A stretch of 64,000 nt of DNA from Dehalococcoidia bacterium (GTDB taxonomy: Bacteria > Chloroflexota > Dehalococcoidia > Lucifugimonadales > UBA826). Below, piece after piece: positions 27,411-36,463 of this stretch (its first letter is position 1; each line of letters starts with the position of its first letter). Position numbers and translations under genes: made by a program. The DNA is taken from positions 1 through 64,000 of the forward strand of contig JAPYSB010000010.1 of the NCBI GenBank assembly GCA_029936675.1. Reading direction: 5' to 3'. The notes under the pieces are model-generated. The model searched no databases. It was given only the letters and a program-made list of their open reading frames with translations, and was not told the origin of the DNA.

Positions 27411-29690
27411 TTAAACTTTTGCGTCATCTAGGGCCTTTTTTATGGCTGTAGGAGACATTGGTAATTCCCGCATTCTCACTCCGGTGGCGTCATATAAAGC
27501 ATTGGCCATTGCAGCGAGCGTTGGTACTAGAGGGGATTCCCCTACCCCTCTCACACCGAAAGGGTGCCCTGGATTGAATACCTCTACGACCACAGAATCT
27601 ATCATGGGCAGGTCCAAACTTGTGGGCATTCTGTAATCTAAAAGGCTTGAATTCATGACTTTACCGTCGTCACTCATAAAGTATTCCTCGTTTAAAGCCC
27701 AGCCGATACCTTGTGCTGTACCTCCCTGTATTTGACCTTCTACGTAGTCTGGATGAATTGCCTTGCCTACGTCGGTGAAAGGAGTGCAGCGAAGGACTGT
27801 CGTCTTGCCGGTTTCCTCATCTACTTCTACGTCTACCAGCATCGCCGCGAATGACCCCCCCACGCCTCTAGGGTTGACTCCGGCGCTACCAACAATGGGT
27901 CCACCTGTGCCATTTGAAGCCGCTGCAATTTCCTTAAAAGTCAGTTTGAGTTCAGGGTCGGATTTGTGTTGGGCAATTCCGTTAGTATATTCAATTTCCT
28001 CTTCCTTCGCGTCCCATACCAAACTAGCTCTTTTTAACATTTCCTTTTTAACTTCTTGCGCCGCTTCAAATGCAGCCCACCCAGATTTGAAAGCAACCCC
28101 ACTGCCACCGGTTACTGATGTATAGCCTATGGAATCAGTATCTGCAACTTGTGGGTTGACGTCTTCCACAGGTATGGAGAGGACTTCGGCAAGTTGCTGT
28201 GATATTGCAGTTCTAGAACCTCCGACATCAACAGAACCTTCTGATAGATTGACTACTCCATCCGGTGTAACAATGGCAACGCATGCCGCGGGGCCGGTGT
28301 TATTTCTCCAGTACCCGAAAGCTATCCCTCTTCCTTTTAACTTACCTTCAACTTTTTCCAAAGGTGTTTGGTAATGGTCATGATTTTTTACAATTTCCGA
28401 AAGCTCAATCATTCCAATTTTGCCGTTGACAACCCCGTCTGATCTTCTTGTGCCTTCCTTGGCAGCATTCAATAAACGTAGATCCACCGGGTCGATTTTT
28501 AGCTTCTCCGCGATCTCGTCCATAACAGTTTCTACCGCTAAGGCACCTATTGGAGCCCCGGGCGCTCGATATGCTGTAGTTTTCGGTTTGTTGTCGACCA
28601 CATCATATCCATCCAACTGTAAATTCTCGATGTCATAAGGGGAAAGCATACATGCGGTAGCCCCTCCTATGGGGGAGCCTGGGAATGCACCTGCTTCAAA
28701 AGCAAGATAACCTTGGGCGGCAGTAATTTTTCCGTCATTTGTGACACCTATCTTCACCCTAACAAAACTTCCAGATGTTGGCCCAGATGCCTCAATAACT
28801 TCGGATCGTGTCATGAACATCTTAACTGGGTTGCCAGTTTTTTTGGATAGAAGCGCGGCTAATGGTTCTAAGTAGCATGGAAGCTTCCCTCCGAAACCGC
28901 CGCCGATTTCCATCGGTACTACAGTTACTTTTGATACAGGCAGGCCTAGGACAGTGGAGACTTGATCCCTGATCCCGAAATGACCTTGGCTGCTGCACCA
29001 AATAGTAACGTGCCCATCTGACCTCCAGGAAGCTGTACCGTTTTGTGGTTCGATATAACCCTGATGAACTGTTTTAGTGCGATATTCTCTTTCAATGGTT
29101 AGGTCTGCCTTTTTAAACCCCTGATTTATATCGCCGAGTATGTATTGATCGTGACTAGCAATGTTGGAATTGTGAACTTCGTCCCCTGACATCGAGGCAA
29201 ATCTAATAGTGTCATGGAGAATTGGGGCATTTTCAGCCATCGCAGATTCGACGTCTGTCACCGATTCCAGAACTTCATATTCCACCTTGATTAAGGATAA
29301 AAGTTCTTCTGCGTCATGAAGCCCACTAGCGGCGATAGCTGCTATTGGGTGGCCTTTGAATAAAACTTTATCAGAAGCTAAAATCCTATCTCTCACATAT
29401 TTCATATTCGCATAGAGATCTTCACCAACCTCTGCAGGTTTATCGGGCAAAGGAGATAAGTCACTGGAAGTGACTATAGCCTTGACCTCCGGGTGAGCAA
29501 GGGCTGCAGAGAGATCTATTGACTTAATGCGGGCATGTGCGTGTGGACTTCGTAAAACCTTGCCAAATAACATTCTAGGCAGGTTTAAATCCGCCCCATA
29601 TTGAGCTTTTCCTGTAACTTTATCTGCTCCATCGTGGCGGACAGGTCTCTTTCCAATAACGCTGTAATTTTTTGGTGTCTGCGTTGCCAA
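27411..29690 (-). CDS. Xanthine dehydrogenase-family molybdopterin-binding subunit
   Basis: This 759-residue large subunit has the aldehyde-oxidase/xanthine-dehydrogenase a/b hammerhead domain first (KVTGKAQYGADL, LRSPHAHARI). The molybdenum-binding domain follows, with GGGFGGKLPCYLEP, TAYRAPGAP and the catalytic glutamate in GVRGVGESP. It would hydroxylate an aldehyde, purine or N-heterocycle. The FeS and FAD subunits it needs are not in the window. The start is TTG, with AAGGAG eight bases upstream. It follows the enolase-superfamily and SDR genes on the same strand. Confidence 0.93.
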   Translation of the reverse strand: MATQTPKNYSVIGKRPVRHDGADKVTGKAQYGADLNLPRMLFGKVLRSPHAHARIKSIDLSAALAHPEVKAIVTSSDLSPLPDKPAEVGEDLYANMKYVRDRILASDKVLFKGHPIAAIAASGLHDAEELLSLIKVEYEVLESVTDVESAMAENAPILHDTIRFASMSGDEVHNSNIASHDQYILGDINQGFKKADLTIEREYRTKTVHQGYIEPQNGTASWRSDGHVTIWCSSQGHFGIRDQVSTVLGLPVSKVTVVPMEIGGGFGGKLPCYLEPLAALLSKKTGNPVKMFMTRSEVIEASGPTSGSFVRVKIGVTNDGKITAAQGYLAFEAGAFPGSPIGGATACMLSPYDIENLQLDGYDVVDNKPKTTAYRAPGAPIGALAVETVMDEIAEKLKIDPVDLRLLNAAKEGTRRSDGVVNGKIGMIELSEIVKNHDHYQTPLEKVEGKLKGRGIAFGYWRNNTGPAACVAIVTPDGVVNLSEGSVDVGGSRTAISQQLAEVLSIPVEDVNPQVADTDSIGYTSVTGGSGVAFKSGWAAFEAAQEVKKEMLKRASLVWDAKEEEIEYTNGIAQHKSDPELKLTFKEIAAASNGTGGPIVGSAGVNPRGVGGSFAAMLVDVEVDEETGKTTVLRCTPFTDVGKAIHPDYVEGQIQGGTAQGIGWALNEEYFMSDDGKVMNSSLLDYRMPTSLDLPMIDSVVVEVFNPGHPFGVRGVGESPLVPTLAAMANALYDATGVRMRELPMSPTAIKKALDDAKV

Positions 29691-29807
29691 TACAAAACTC
29701 CTTCAGAGATTCTAAAAAGTGAAAACCGAGGTATAAATCCACCCCTCAGTTTACCATACTGCTTTGGTCTAAGTAGTCATAAAATTATTGTCAGGGACCC
29801 TTGAAAA

Positions 29808-30893
29808 TCAAGAAACCGCAAATTTCCGCAAATTGTCTTCGTTAAATGACAGTCCTAATCCAGGGGTTTGGGGTAAGACAATCTCCCCTCCGACGATCTC
29901 GGGTTCCTCATTGAACATGGCAAAGGTCCATGGCATGTGTTCCACATATATACCGTTCGGGCAAGCAGCCAAACAGTGCATCAAAACCTCGGTAGCCAAA
30001 TGTGTAACAACTGGTAAATTGTAAGCCTCGGCAAGATGAGCTGCTTTCATCCATTGCGTTATACCTCCGACCCTGAGCAAATCTACCATCACAATATCGA
30101 TAGATCTTCGTTCTACTTGAGTCCTAAATGGCTCTATTCCGTAATGGTATTCTCCAGCTGCAATTGGCGTGTCTAGGGCATCGGCGATGCGCGATAAACC
30201 CTCAAAATCCTGATGATTGATTGGGTCTTCTAGCCAAAAAAGATTATATGCTGCAAGTTCTCTTCCTATGGAAATGGCGGTGTTGACGTCCCAGCCTTGA
30301 TTGATGTCCAGCATGACAGTAATGTCCGGACCCACCGAATTTCTCATCGTTTCCATTCTAGCTATTTCTTTTTGAGCACTATCTTCAGCTCCCATGCGAA
30401 ACTTCATCGCCTTGAAACCCTGAGATACAAGTTCTTTACTTGTACTTTCTAACCGGCCCAAGTCGAACGTCCGCCATAAATAACCGCTGGCATAAGTTGG
30501 CACAGTATCTCTGAATCCCCCGAGTAATCTGTGTACGGGTTCTGACGCAGCTTTGCCTTTAATATCCCATAGGGCAACATCAATTCCTGAAACTCCTCGC
30601 GTCACAAGGCCCGCCGGGGCCCCACCTCCTGCCAGATTTCTCAGATAAGTATTAATATGTTCTACTCGCCTGGGGTCTTCTCCAATAATATGTTCAAGCA
30701 ATGCGTCAACGGTTTCTTTCAATGCCTTTACCATTATTGAACTCGCGAACCCTGAGTAGCCTATTCCCTCAATACCGTCATCGGTGATGATTTTTATAGT
30801 TATAAATTCTGCCCTACTTCCAACCCCTCCTGACAGAGGGCCTTCCTCTCTAGGCAGGCTGACAACACCAGTTTCAAATCTCTGTATTTTCAT
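29808..30893 (-). CDS. Enolase-superfamily enzyme, mandelate racemase group
   Basis: About 361 residues from the ATG at 30893. That start is preferred over 30917 because GGGAG and AAAGGAA lie just before it and it gives the typical MKIQRFETGVVSLP opening. Active-site candidates are the KFR pair in FKAMKFRMG, metal ligands in MLDINQGWD, WLEDPINHQD and IAAGEYHYG, and an Asp-His dyad in MVDLLRVGGIT and VTHLATEVLMH. This is the fullest mandelate-racemase-type site of the four paralogues here. It is co-directional with the uronate-dehydrogenase-like SDR upstream (24-base gap), consistent with sugar-acid catabolism. Confidence 0.87.
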   Translation of the reverse strand: MKIQRFETGVVSLPREEGPLSGGVGSRAEFITIKIITDDGIEGIGYSGFASSIMVKALKETVDALLEHIIGEDPRRVEHINTYLRNLAGGGAPAGLVTRGVSGIDVALWDIKGKAASEPVHRLLGGFRDTVPTYASGYLWRTFDLGRLESTSKELVSQGFKAMKFRMGAEDSAQKEIARMETMRNSVGPDITVMLDINQGWDVNTAISIGRELAAYNLFWLEDPINHQDFEGLSRIADALDTPIAAGEYHYGIEPFRTQVERRSIDIVMVDLLRVGGITQWMKAAHLAEAYNLPVVTHLATEVLMHCLAACPNGIYVEHMPWTFAMFNEEPEIVGGEIVLPQTPGLGLSFNEDNLRKFAVS

Positions 30894-30917
30894 TTCCTTT
30901 TCTCCCTTTGCAATCAA

Positions 30918-31730
30918 TCATTCTTGTGGGTCTCTAGACTTCATGACTGAAGACCGTTTTTTTGACGGAGCCCATTGCGTACCTGCGTTATCTTCAGGTT
31001 CAAAGCCTATTATTTTTCGCCCTTCTTCCATATCCCATATCCCATAAATGTTATCTGACATCCCGTAGACGATAGCAAATCCCACAGACTCTGGTGCATC
31101 TATGCTGCAGGCGATCAGACTAGCCGTGTCTTTATGACTCATCCATAAAGACAGGGCGGACGGTGCAAAGGTGGGATCGTCTGGTTCCATCACCCACCCT
31201 ATTCGCATGCATATAACCGACATTCCGTACTCGTCGTGGAAATAGCTACCTAAGGATTCTCCGAATGCTTTGCTCACCCCATAATAGCCGTCGGGCCGTA
31301 CCAGATTGGTGGATAAAGGAATAATCGGGTGACGTACTTTTCGGAAGTCTCCCTCATAGATTTGTTTATATGGATTATCCTTTAATGGATAAAACCCCAG
31401 GGCATGATTACTGCTGGCAAAAACAATTCGTTTTACTCCTGAAAGGCGGGCAGCCTCATATACGTTCCGGGTACCTATTATGTTGTTTTCCAAATTGGTT
31501 TCCCAATCACCTTGATGGTTCGGATCTGCTGCCAAATGGACAACTGTGTTAATACCTTGGAAGGCAGGTATTATTTCATCCAAATTTGAAAGATTAGCAA
31601 CGGTGGTAGGGAATCCCGGTACTTTTTCAAGGTCGAGACCACTTAATGAGTATTTAGGTGATAAGTTTGATCGGATTATCCCACCTATTTTTCCTGCCAA
31701 CCCTGTTATCAGGACTTTTTTTCCACTCAA
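30918..31730 (-). CDS. NAD-dependent epimerase/dehydratase-family SDR, uronate-dehydrogenase-like
   Basis: The chosen TTG at 31730 has GAGGGAG eight bases upstream and gives SGKKVLITGLAGKIGG, the classical extended-SDR nucleotide site. The open frame reaches 31784 without a good ribosome site. The 270-residue protein has VVHLAADP, FASSNHALGFYP and YGVSKAFGE (catalytic Tyr-Lys). Overall spelling is close to uronate dehydrogenases, which oxidise uronic acids to aldarolactones. That fits the dehydratase gene that follows. Confidence 0.85.
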   Translation of the reverse strand: MSGKKVLITGLAGKIGGIIRSNLSPKYSLSGLDLEKVPGFPTTVANLSNLDEIIPAFQGINTVVHLAADPNHQGDWETNLENNIIGTRNVYEAARLSGVKRIVFASSNHALGFYPLKDNPYKQIYEGDFRKVRHPIIPLSTNLVRPDGYYGVSKAFGESLGSYFHDEYGMSVICMRIGWVMEPDDPTFAPSALSLWMSHKDTASLIACSIDAPESVGFAIVYGMSDNIYGIWDMEEGRKIIGFEPEDNAGTQWAPSKKRSSVMKSRDPQE

Positions 31731-31935
31731 CTGCTCTTCTCCCTCAACTGTTCTTATCCAGTGGATATTTATTTTTTTATCCAAAGGCCTGTATTATCAA
31801 ATAAACTACTAAGGGAGCAATACAAGCCCATAGTATTAATCTGGGTGTGATGTGCATAAATCTACCTGTATGTGGATTAGCAAAAATCACGGTGATCTTA
31901 GCACAAACTATCTCAGTCTCGGAGAAATTAAGTAT

Positions 31936-32745
31936 TTGAAATATAAGATTATTGCACTTGATATTGACGGCACGTTAAAAGGGGACTCTTCTTCGATTTC
32001 CCCCTACATGCTGGAAATATTGCAAGAATGCGCCAGCCGAGGTGCTTTGGTTTCAGTTGCCACAGGTAGGAGCCTAAAATCTGCTCTGATTTTTCTCCGA
32101 GAAGCCCCCATGATAGAGACAATCGTGTCTTTTCAAGGTGCATTGGTGAGTTTCGATAAAGGAGAAAAAAAGGTGTGGGAGAGTTTTCTTTCACCCGATC
32201 AGGTGTCACTTTCAGTTCGATTACTAGCCCAATCTGATGTGGAGATAGTGGGCTACGCAGGAGACGATGTTTATGTTGAAGAAATGACCGACTGGGCTGA
32301 GGCGTACGGAGAACGAAATGGGGTAAAAATATTTCTAGTCGATTCTTTGGAAGAAGTTGGAAGAGATTTATATCGTGTCTTAGGAGTTGGAAACCCAGCG
32401 GTGGTGGCGGAATTAGAGTTAAGTTTAAAATCAAAATATTCCGCTGAGCTGTACTCCACCCGCTCACTACCACATTTCTACGAAATACTTAGTGTTGATG
32501 CAGGTAAAGATAAAGCTTTAGCATGGCTTTGCTCCCAGACTGATGTGAAGGTTGAAGAAGTGATAGCTTTTGGAAATGGGTTTAATGATGTAGAAATGCT
32601 TAAGTGGGCCGGCACAGGGGTTGCAATGGTTGGAGGAGAATCTGTCGTTTTTGAAGTGTGTGATGACCTGGCCAAAAGTCCGAATGAAGACGGTGTGGCT
32701 GTCTATTTAGAAGATCTTTTATCAAAGAATCAGATAGGTTTATAG
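31936..32745 (+). CDS. HAD-superfamily hydrolase, Cof type
   Basis: The N-terminus KYKIIALDIDGTL holds the nucleophile and acid aspartates. SVATGRS is motif II, and AFGNGFNDVEMLKWAGTGVAM is motif III/IV of Cof-type phosphatases. The TTG at 31936 with GGAG eleven bases upstream is preferred over the GTG at 31852, which would add 28 residues not typical of the family. About 269 residues, cytoplasmic, likely sugar-phosphate or flavin-phosphate phosphatase. The ribokinase gene begins five bases later. Confidence 0.88.
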   Translation: MKYKIIALDIDGTLKGDSSSISPYMLEILQECASRGALVSVATGRSLKSALIFLREAPMIETIVSFQGALVSFDKGEKKVWESFLSPDQVSLSVRLLAQSDVEIVGYAGDDVYVEEMTDWAEAYGERNGVKIFLVDSLEEVGRDLYRVLGVGNPAVVAELELSLKSKYSAELYSTRSLPHFYEILSVDAGKDKALAWLCSQTDVKVEEVIAFGNGFNDVEMLKWAGTGVAMVGGESVVFEVCDDLAKSPNEDGVAVYLEDLLSKNQIGL

Positions 32746-32750
32746 AAGGC

Positions 32751-33677
32751 ATGTCGATTCCATATCTCGTGGTATTTGGCAGCCTGAATGTTGATTTAAT
32801 TTCAACTGTAGGGGAGTTGCCTAAAGATGGTGAAACCATTTTTTCGGAGTCATTTGTTATTGAAAATGGCGGTAAAGGTGCCAATCAAGCAGTTGCAGCC
32901 TCAAGATTAGGCGCAAACGTGACAATGATTGGAAGAGTGGGGGCCGATGTTTTCTCAGGACAAGTATTAACAGACCTGAAATCTGAAGCGGTGGATGTCA
33001 GTCGCATAAAAAAAGATTTAAATCACAGTACAGGTATAGCTTTGATAACGGTAGATTCAAAGTCTGAAAATACTATTGTTGTGTCATCTGGTGCCAATAT
33101 GATGTGTGGTCAAGCTGAGTTGAATTCCCTTCAGGACTGTATAGTCGGTGCGAGCTGCTTGATGCTTCAAAACGAAGTGCCGCTTGAAATTAACCTAGAG
33201 GCAGCGAACATAGCACAGCGTAATAATGTTCCCGTAATTTGGGATCCAGCACCATTTGTACGAGACATTGATCAACTTATAAGAAAAGTAGATTTTCTTA
33301 CCCCTAACCAAAGAGAAGCTGAATTACTTCTAGATTGTGAATTAAATAATGTGAAATCTGTTCATACAGCTTTATTGAAAATGAAGGATCTTACTCGGGC
33401 GATATGTATTATTACCATGGGCCGTGAAGGACTCTTTTTTTTATCAGTAAACGAACTGGTACACGTACCTAGTTTGAGGGTGCTAAGTGTTGACTCCGTA
33501 GCTGCTGGGGACGCCTTTACAGCAGGGTTGGCTGTCGCAATATCTGAAGGTTTAACTCTTAATGCAGCGGTCAAACTGGGCTCCGCGGCTGGAGCACTTG
33601 CAACAACCAAGAGGGGTGCTCAAATTTCGATGCCCTTGAGGACAGACGTAGAATCGTTGATGCGCAAGACTAGTTAA
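32751..33677 (+). CDS. rbsK: Ribokinase (PfkB family)
   Basis: The 308-residue kinase has the substrate-binding opening VVFGSLNVDLISTVGELP, GGKGANQAVAASRLG (second PfkB signature region), WDPAPF, LTPNQREAELLL, and the anion hole DAFTAGLAVAI with the catalytic Asp. It phosphorylates ribose or a similar sugar. It is coupled with the HAD hydrolase upstream and overlaps the end of convergent pyrD by four bases. Confidence 0.9.
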   Translation: MSIPYLVVFGSLNVDLISTVGELPKDGETIFSESFVIENGGKGANQAVAASRLGANVTMIGRVGADVFSGQVLTDLKSEAVDVSRIKKDLNHSTGIALITVDSKSENTIVVSSGANMMCGQAELNSLQDCIVGASCLMLQNEVPLEINLEAANIAQRNNVPVIWDPAPFVRDIDQLIRKVDFLTPNQREAELLLDCELNNVKSVHTALLKMKDLTRAICIITMGREGLFFLSVNELVHVPSLRVLSVDSVAAGDAFTAGLAVAISEGLTLNAAVKLGSAAGALATTKRGAQISMPLRTDVESLMRKTS

Positions 33678-34690
33678 TTTCTAGGATCACCTTTATTTGT
33701 AAAAAGTTCAGATAGCTCCTTATTGATCCTTTGGACAACCCTTGGTCCTTGATAGATAAGGGAGGTGAGAATTTGGATCGAACTGGCTCCTGCCTTTAAA
33801 GCCTCGTAGGCTTGATACCCGTTTGAAATTCCTCCACAGGCATTAATTTCTATGCTATCCCCGAATTCTGCTTGGTAAGTTTTAACCATCGCTATAGTAT
33901 TTTCAAATAAAGGACTTCCGCTAAGCCCTCCTTGCCCAACAGCAAGCCCATCATGCGCAATCGGTATCGTGTTAGATATGGTCAGAGATTCCACTTTTTC
34001 TTCAAGGCAAATGCGGCCTAAATTCAATGCTTTTTCATCATCACCATCCTCTGATTTATAAGGAGGCATTTTTACAAGGAGAGGTTTGGATTTGTTCTGA
34101 CTTACTTCAGCCAACAGTGATCTAAGTTTGCTTGGCTCTTGAAAAATTCTTAGACCTTTAGTGTTTGGTGAACTTATGTTCAATTCTATTGCATCACAAA
34201 AAGGCTCCAATTGTTGATGGCATTCAGCAATGTCAGGAACATCTGTTCCAGAAACGCTGATGATGCGGACTGATTTTTTTGGGACAGATGCTATTTTGAA
34301 TATTTCTGATAAAATCCTTTCAAGGCCATCTCCAGGGAAGCCTAGGGCATTGATCAACGCGGATTGATCTTTGAGTCTAATAACCCTTGGTTTGGGATTG
34401 CCAGGCCTCGACTCCTTGGTTACGGTGCCACCCATAACATATCCGAAACCGAGCTCTTGAAGGGAGGATAAGAATCTGCAGTTTTTGTCATACCCGGCCG
34501 CCAAACCAACTGGGTTTCTTATAGGGATACCTGCCACCGTTGCTTCTAAAAGCTCGTTGTGATGTTGGAAACCACTCCCCATAAATTTCCAGAACCAAGT
34601 TTGAGAAAGGCCAAGGTCCGATAGTTGCCAAGCCGTTTCTGGCTCCAATGTGAATAGAAGCGGTCTCATTAATTTCTTATACAGCTGCAT
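33674..34690 (-). CDS. pyrD: Dihydroorotate dehydrogenase (quinone), class 2
   Basis: PyrD oxidises dihydroorotate to orotate in pyrimidine synthesis and passes electrons to quinone at the membrane. The 338-residue protein has a class 2 N-terminal helix region, then NPVGLAAGYDKNC, GGTVTKESRPGNPKPR, ELNISSPNTKGLR with the catalytic Ser, KMPPYKSEDGD, and CGGISNGYQAYEALKAGAS. AGGGA precedes the ATG. No other pyr genes are adjacent. Confidence 0.95.
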   Translation of the reverse strand: MQLYKKLMRPLLFTLEPETAWQLSDLGLSQTWFWKFMGSGFQHHNELLEATVAGIPIRNPVGLAAGYDKNCRFLSSLQELGFGYVMGGTVTKESRPGNPKPRVIRLKDQSALINALGFPGDGLERILSEIFKIASVPKKSVRIISVSGTDVPDIAECHQQLEPFCDAIELNISSPNTKGLRIFQEPSKLRSLLAEVSQNKSKPLLVKMPPYKSEDGDDEKALNLGRICLEEKVESLTISNTIPIAHDGLAVGQGGLSGSPLFENTIAMVKTYQAEFGDSIEINACGGISNGYQAYEALKAGASSIQILTSLIYQGPRVVQRINKELSELFTNKGDPRN

Positions 34691-34837
34691 ATGATGTCCC
34701 TAAGGGTGTCCGTTACAGGCTCTATTATATTGAAATTATGACAAGGTTACTTATATGGGTCGTGTATTATCTGGCATATAATGGTCGGGACGGTGGGTAT
34801 ATAGTGAATAGTTAGATAAAAGGAATCTTCAAAAGAT

Positions 34838-35584
34838 ATGGATTTGCAATTTGAACTGGGAGAGTCTGACGCTCCAAAAGGACACGCATTGGTCTATTTC
34901 AATGATGTGTCCACTGGGTCTTGCTTTGCCTCATATATAGTCCTTCTTCCAATCACTGTAGATGTAAGCAAATACGTCCCACCATTTTTGATGAATCAAG
35001 TAGGTGAAATTGGACCTGGTGACATGTCGGCTTTTGCTTTTCCTCCTGCTCCCGAAGAGGTCGAGGATGTAGAATTTTTGAAAAACCTGGCAGAGACGAG
35101 GCATGACGATTTGATATTTGGTGGCGGATACACCGCCTCGGATGTGACATCAGCAATGATGAAAGTAAATGATGTGGTTCAGGCTTATTTGGAACTATAC
35201 GAAGATGGCTCAGATGTCAGTGTTAATGACCAACACGCAGCACTTTCTGAAAAATCAAATTACCAAGTGAACGATATTGTTTACTCTATGATGAGTGAAC
35301 CTGATCGGTTGAGCGAATTAACAAAACTTGTCGGCCGAATGCGATACGCCATTGAATCAGATGAAGAATCTCTCGTGGTTGAAACAGAGGCGGACCTAAA
35401 CGCTATCTCTACTTATTTCTCGGAAATTTTCCAGATGCCGATTTTGATTGAATGGGCATGTAAGGAAGGAGAAAGGGCGTCCGGCATCGCAGAGTTGTAT
35501 CTCAAAAGGTGTTACCACCTAAGTTTAGAACAATACGAAGATTTAGGCAGAGTGGAAGAACAAATAAAGTCATTAGGTGACTAA
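34838..35584 (+). CDS. Conserved-looking hypothetical protein, unknown function
   Basis: The 248-residue acidic protein is not recognised. It begins MDLQFELGESDAPKGHALVYF, whose middle resembles a beta-strand-rich opening domain. Then comes a PPAPEEVEDVEF linker and a largely helical remainder with EADLNAISTYFSEIFQMP. There is no signal peptide, no membrane segment and no metal-binding cluster. AAGGA lies 13 bases before the ATG. The gene is monocistronic, between divergent pyrD and a co-directional enoyl-CoA hydratase. A TATAAT at 34777-34782 may be its -10 box. Confidence 0.7.
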   Translation: MDLQFELGESDAPKGHALVYFNDVSTGSCFASYIVLLPITVDVSKYVPPFLMNQVGEIGPGDMSAFAFPPAPEEVEDVEFLKNLAETRHDDLIFGGGYTASDVTSAMMKVNDVVQAYLELYEDGSDVSVNDQHAALSEKSNYQVNDIVYSMMSEPDRLSELTKLVGRMRYAIESDEESLVVETEADLNAISTYFSEIFQMPILIEWACKEGERASGIAELYLKRCYHLSLEQYEDLGRVEEQIKSLGD

Positions 35585-35651
35585 TAATCTAAGTTTTAAA
35601 ATATTTTTGTTCTAAAATCCACTAATAGAGGACTTCAACGGAGACGTTCCA

Positions 35652-36458
35652 ATGACTGATTTGGTTCAAGTTTGTGACAGAGGCCATGTTCGGGTAATCA
35701 GAATGAATAGGCCGGGCAAAAAGAATGCGGCTTCCTTGGAATTGGCTTGGGGAGTAATTGAAGCAATAAGGAATGCGACGAAAGAAGACGACGTATGGAT
35801 TATTGGTTTGACAGGTACAGAAGATTCTTTTTGTGCAGGCTTGGACCTAACCCCTGAGGAAGACCAAGATAGATTTATACCAATGTCAGACCAAGATAGA
35901 TATTTAGATGATCTTGGTTGGGTGAGCCGCTTCTATCTGACTTTAAGAGAGGAATGCGACAAGCCGATTGTTGGCGGGATCAACGGTGTAGCAGTAGGGG
36001 CGGGGTTGGCCTTAGCTATGGCTACTGATATTCGTATAATGGCTAACTCGGCGCGCCTTTTGGCAGGATACCCCCGAATTGGCGGGTCCCCTGACGGTGG
36101 CTTGTCAATGACATTGTCTCAAGCAATAGGTTATGAACAAGCCATGAAATTCCTCCTTGAAAACAAAGCTGTTACAGGTGATGAAGCCATGGAGTTGGGG
36201 ATGGTTAGTCGTGTCGTTTCTGATGAATTGTTTGAGGAGGAATTCAACAAATATCTGGATTCTCTGACTAATTTATCCCCGATTACAGCAAGGGCGACAA
36301 AAAAGGTGCTTAGGGCGGCAAACCGGATCGATGTTGAAAAACAACTTCATTATGAACTACTTAATATAGGCAAATCATTGGGTAGTTTAGATGGGAAGGA
36401 AGCTAGGAAAGCATTTATAGAAAAACGCCTTCCCATTTTCACTGGGAAAACTGAGTAA
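35652..36458 (+). CDS. Enoyl-CoA hydratase/isomerase family protein
   Basis: The 268-residue crotonase-fold protein has GTEDSFCAGLDLTPEE (oxyanion hole), GGINGVAVGAGLALAMATDIRI (split here by its hinge) and GGSPDGGLSMTLSQAIG. One of the two catalytic glutamates of hydratases is replaced (GSPDGG), so an isomerase or other crotonase reaction is possible. GGAG lies nine bases upstream of the ATG. Confidence 0.9.
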   Translation: MTDLVQVCDRGHVRVIRMNRPGKKNAASLELAWGVIEAIRNATKEDDVWIIGLTGTEDSFCAGLDLTPEEDQDRFIPMSDQDRYLDDLGWVSRFYLTLREECDKPIVGGINGVAVGAGLALAMATDIRIMANSARLLAGYPRIGGSPDGGLSMTLSQAIGYEQAMKFLLENKAVTGDEAMELGMVSRVVSDELFEEEFNKYLDSLTNLSPITARATKKVLRAANRIDVEKQLHYELLNIGKSLGSLDGKEARKAFIEKRLPIFTGKTE

Positions 36459-36463
36459 CCAAC

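Noticed and set aside
31949-32473. 174-residue open frame opposite the HAD phosphatase
   Set aside because: No ribosome site, no motif, and the plus-strand frame has complete HAD motifs.
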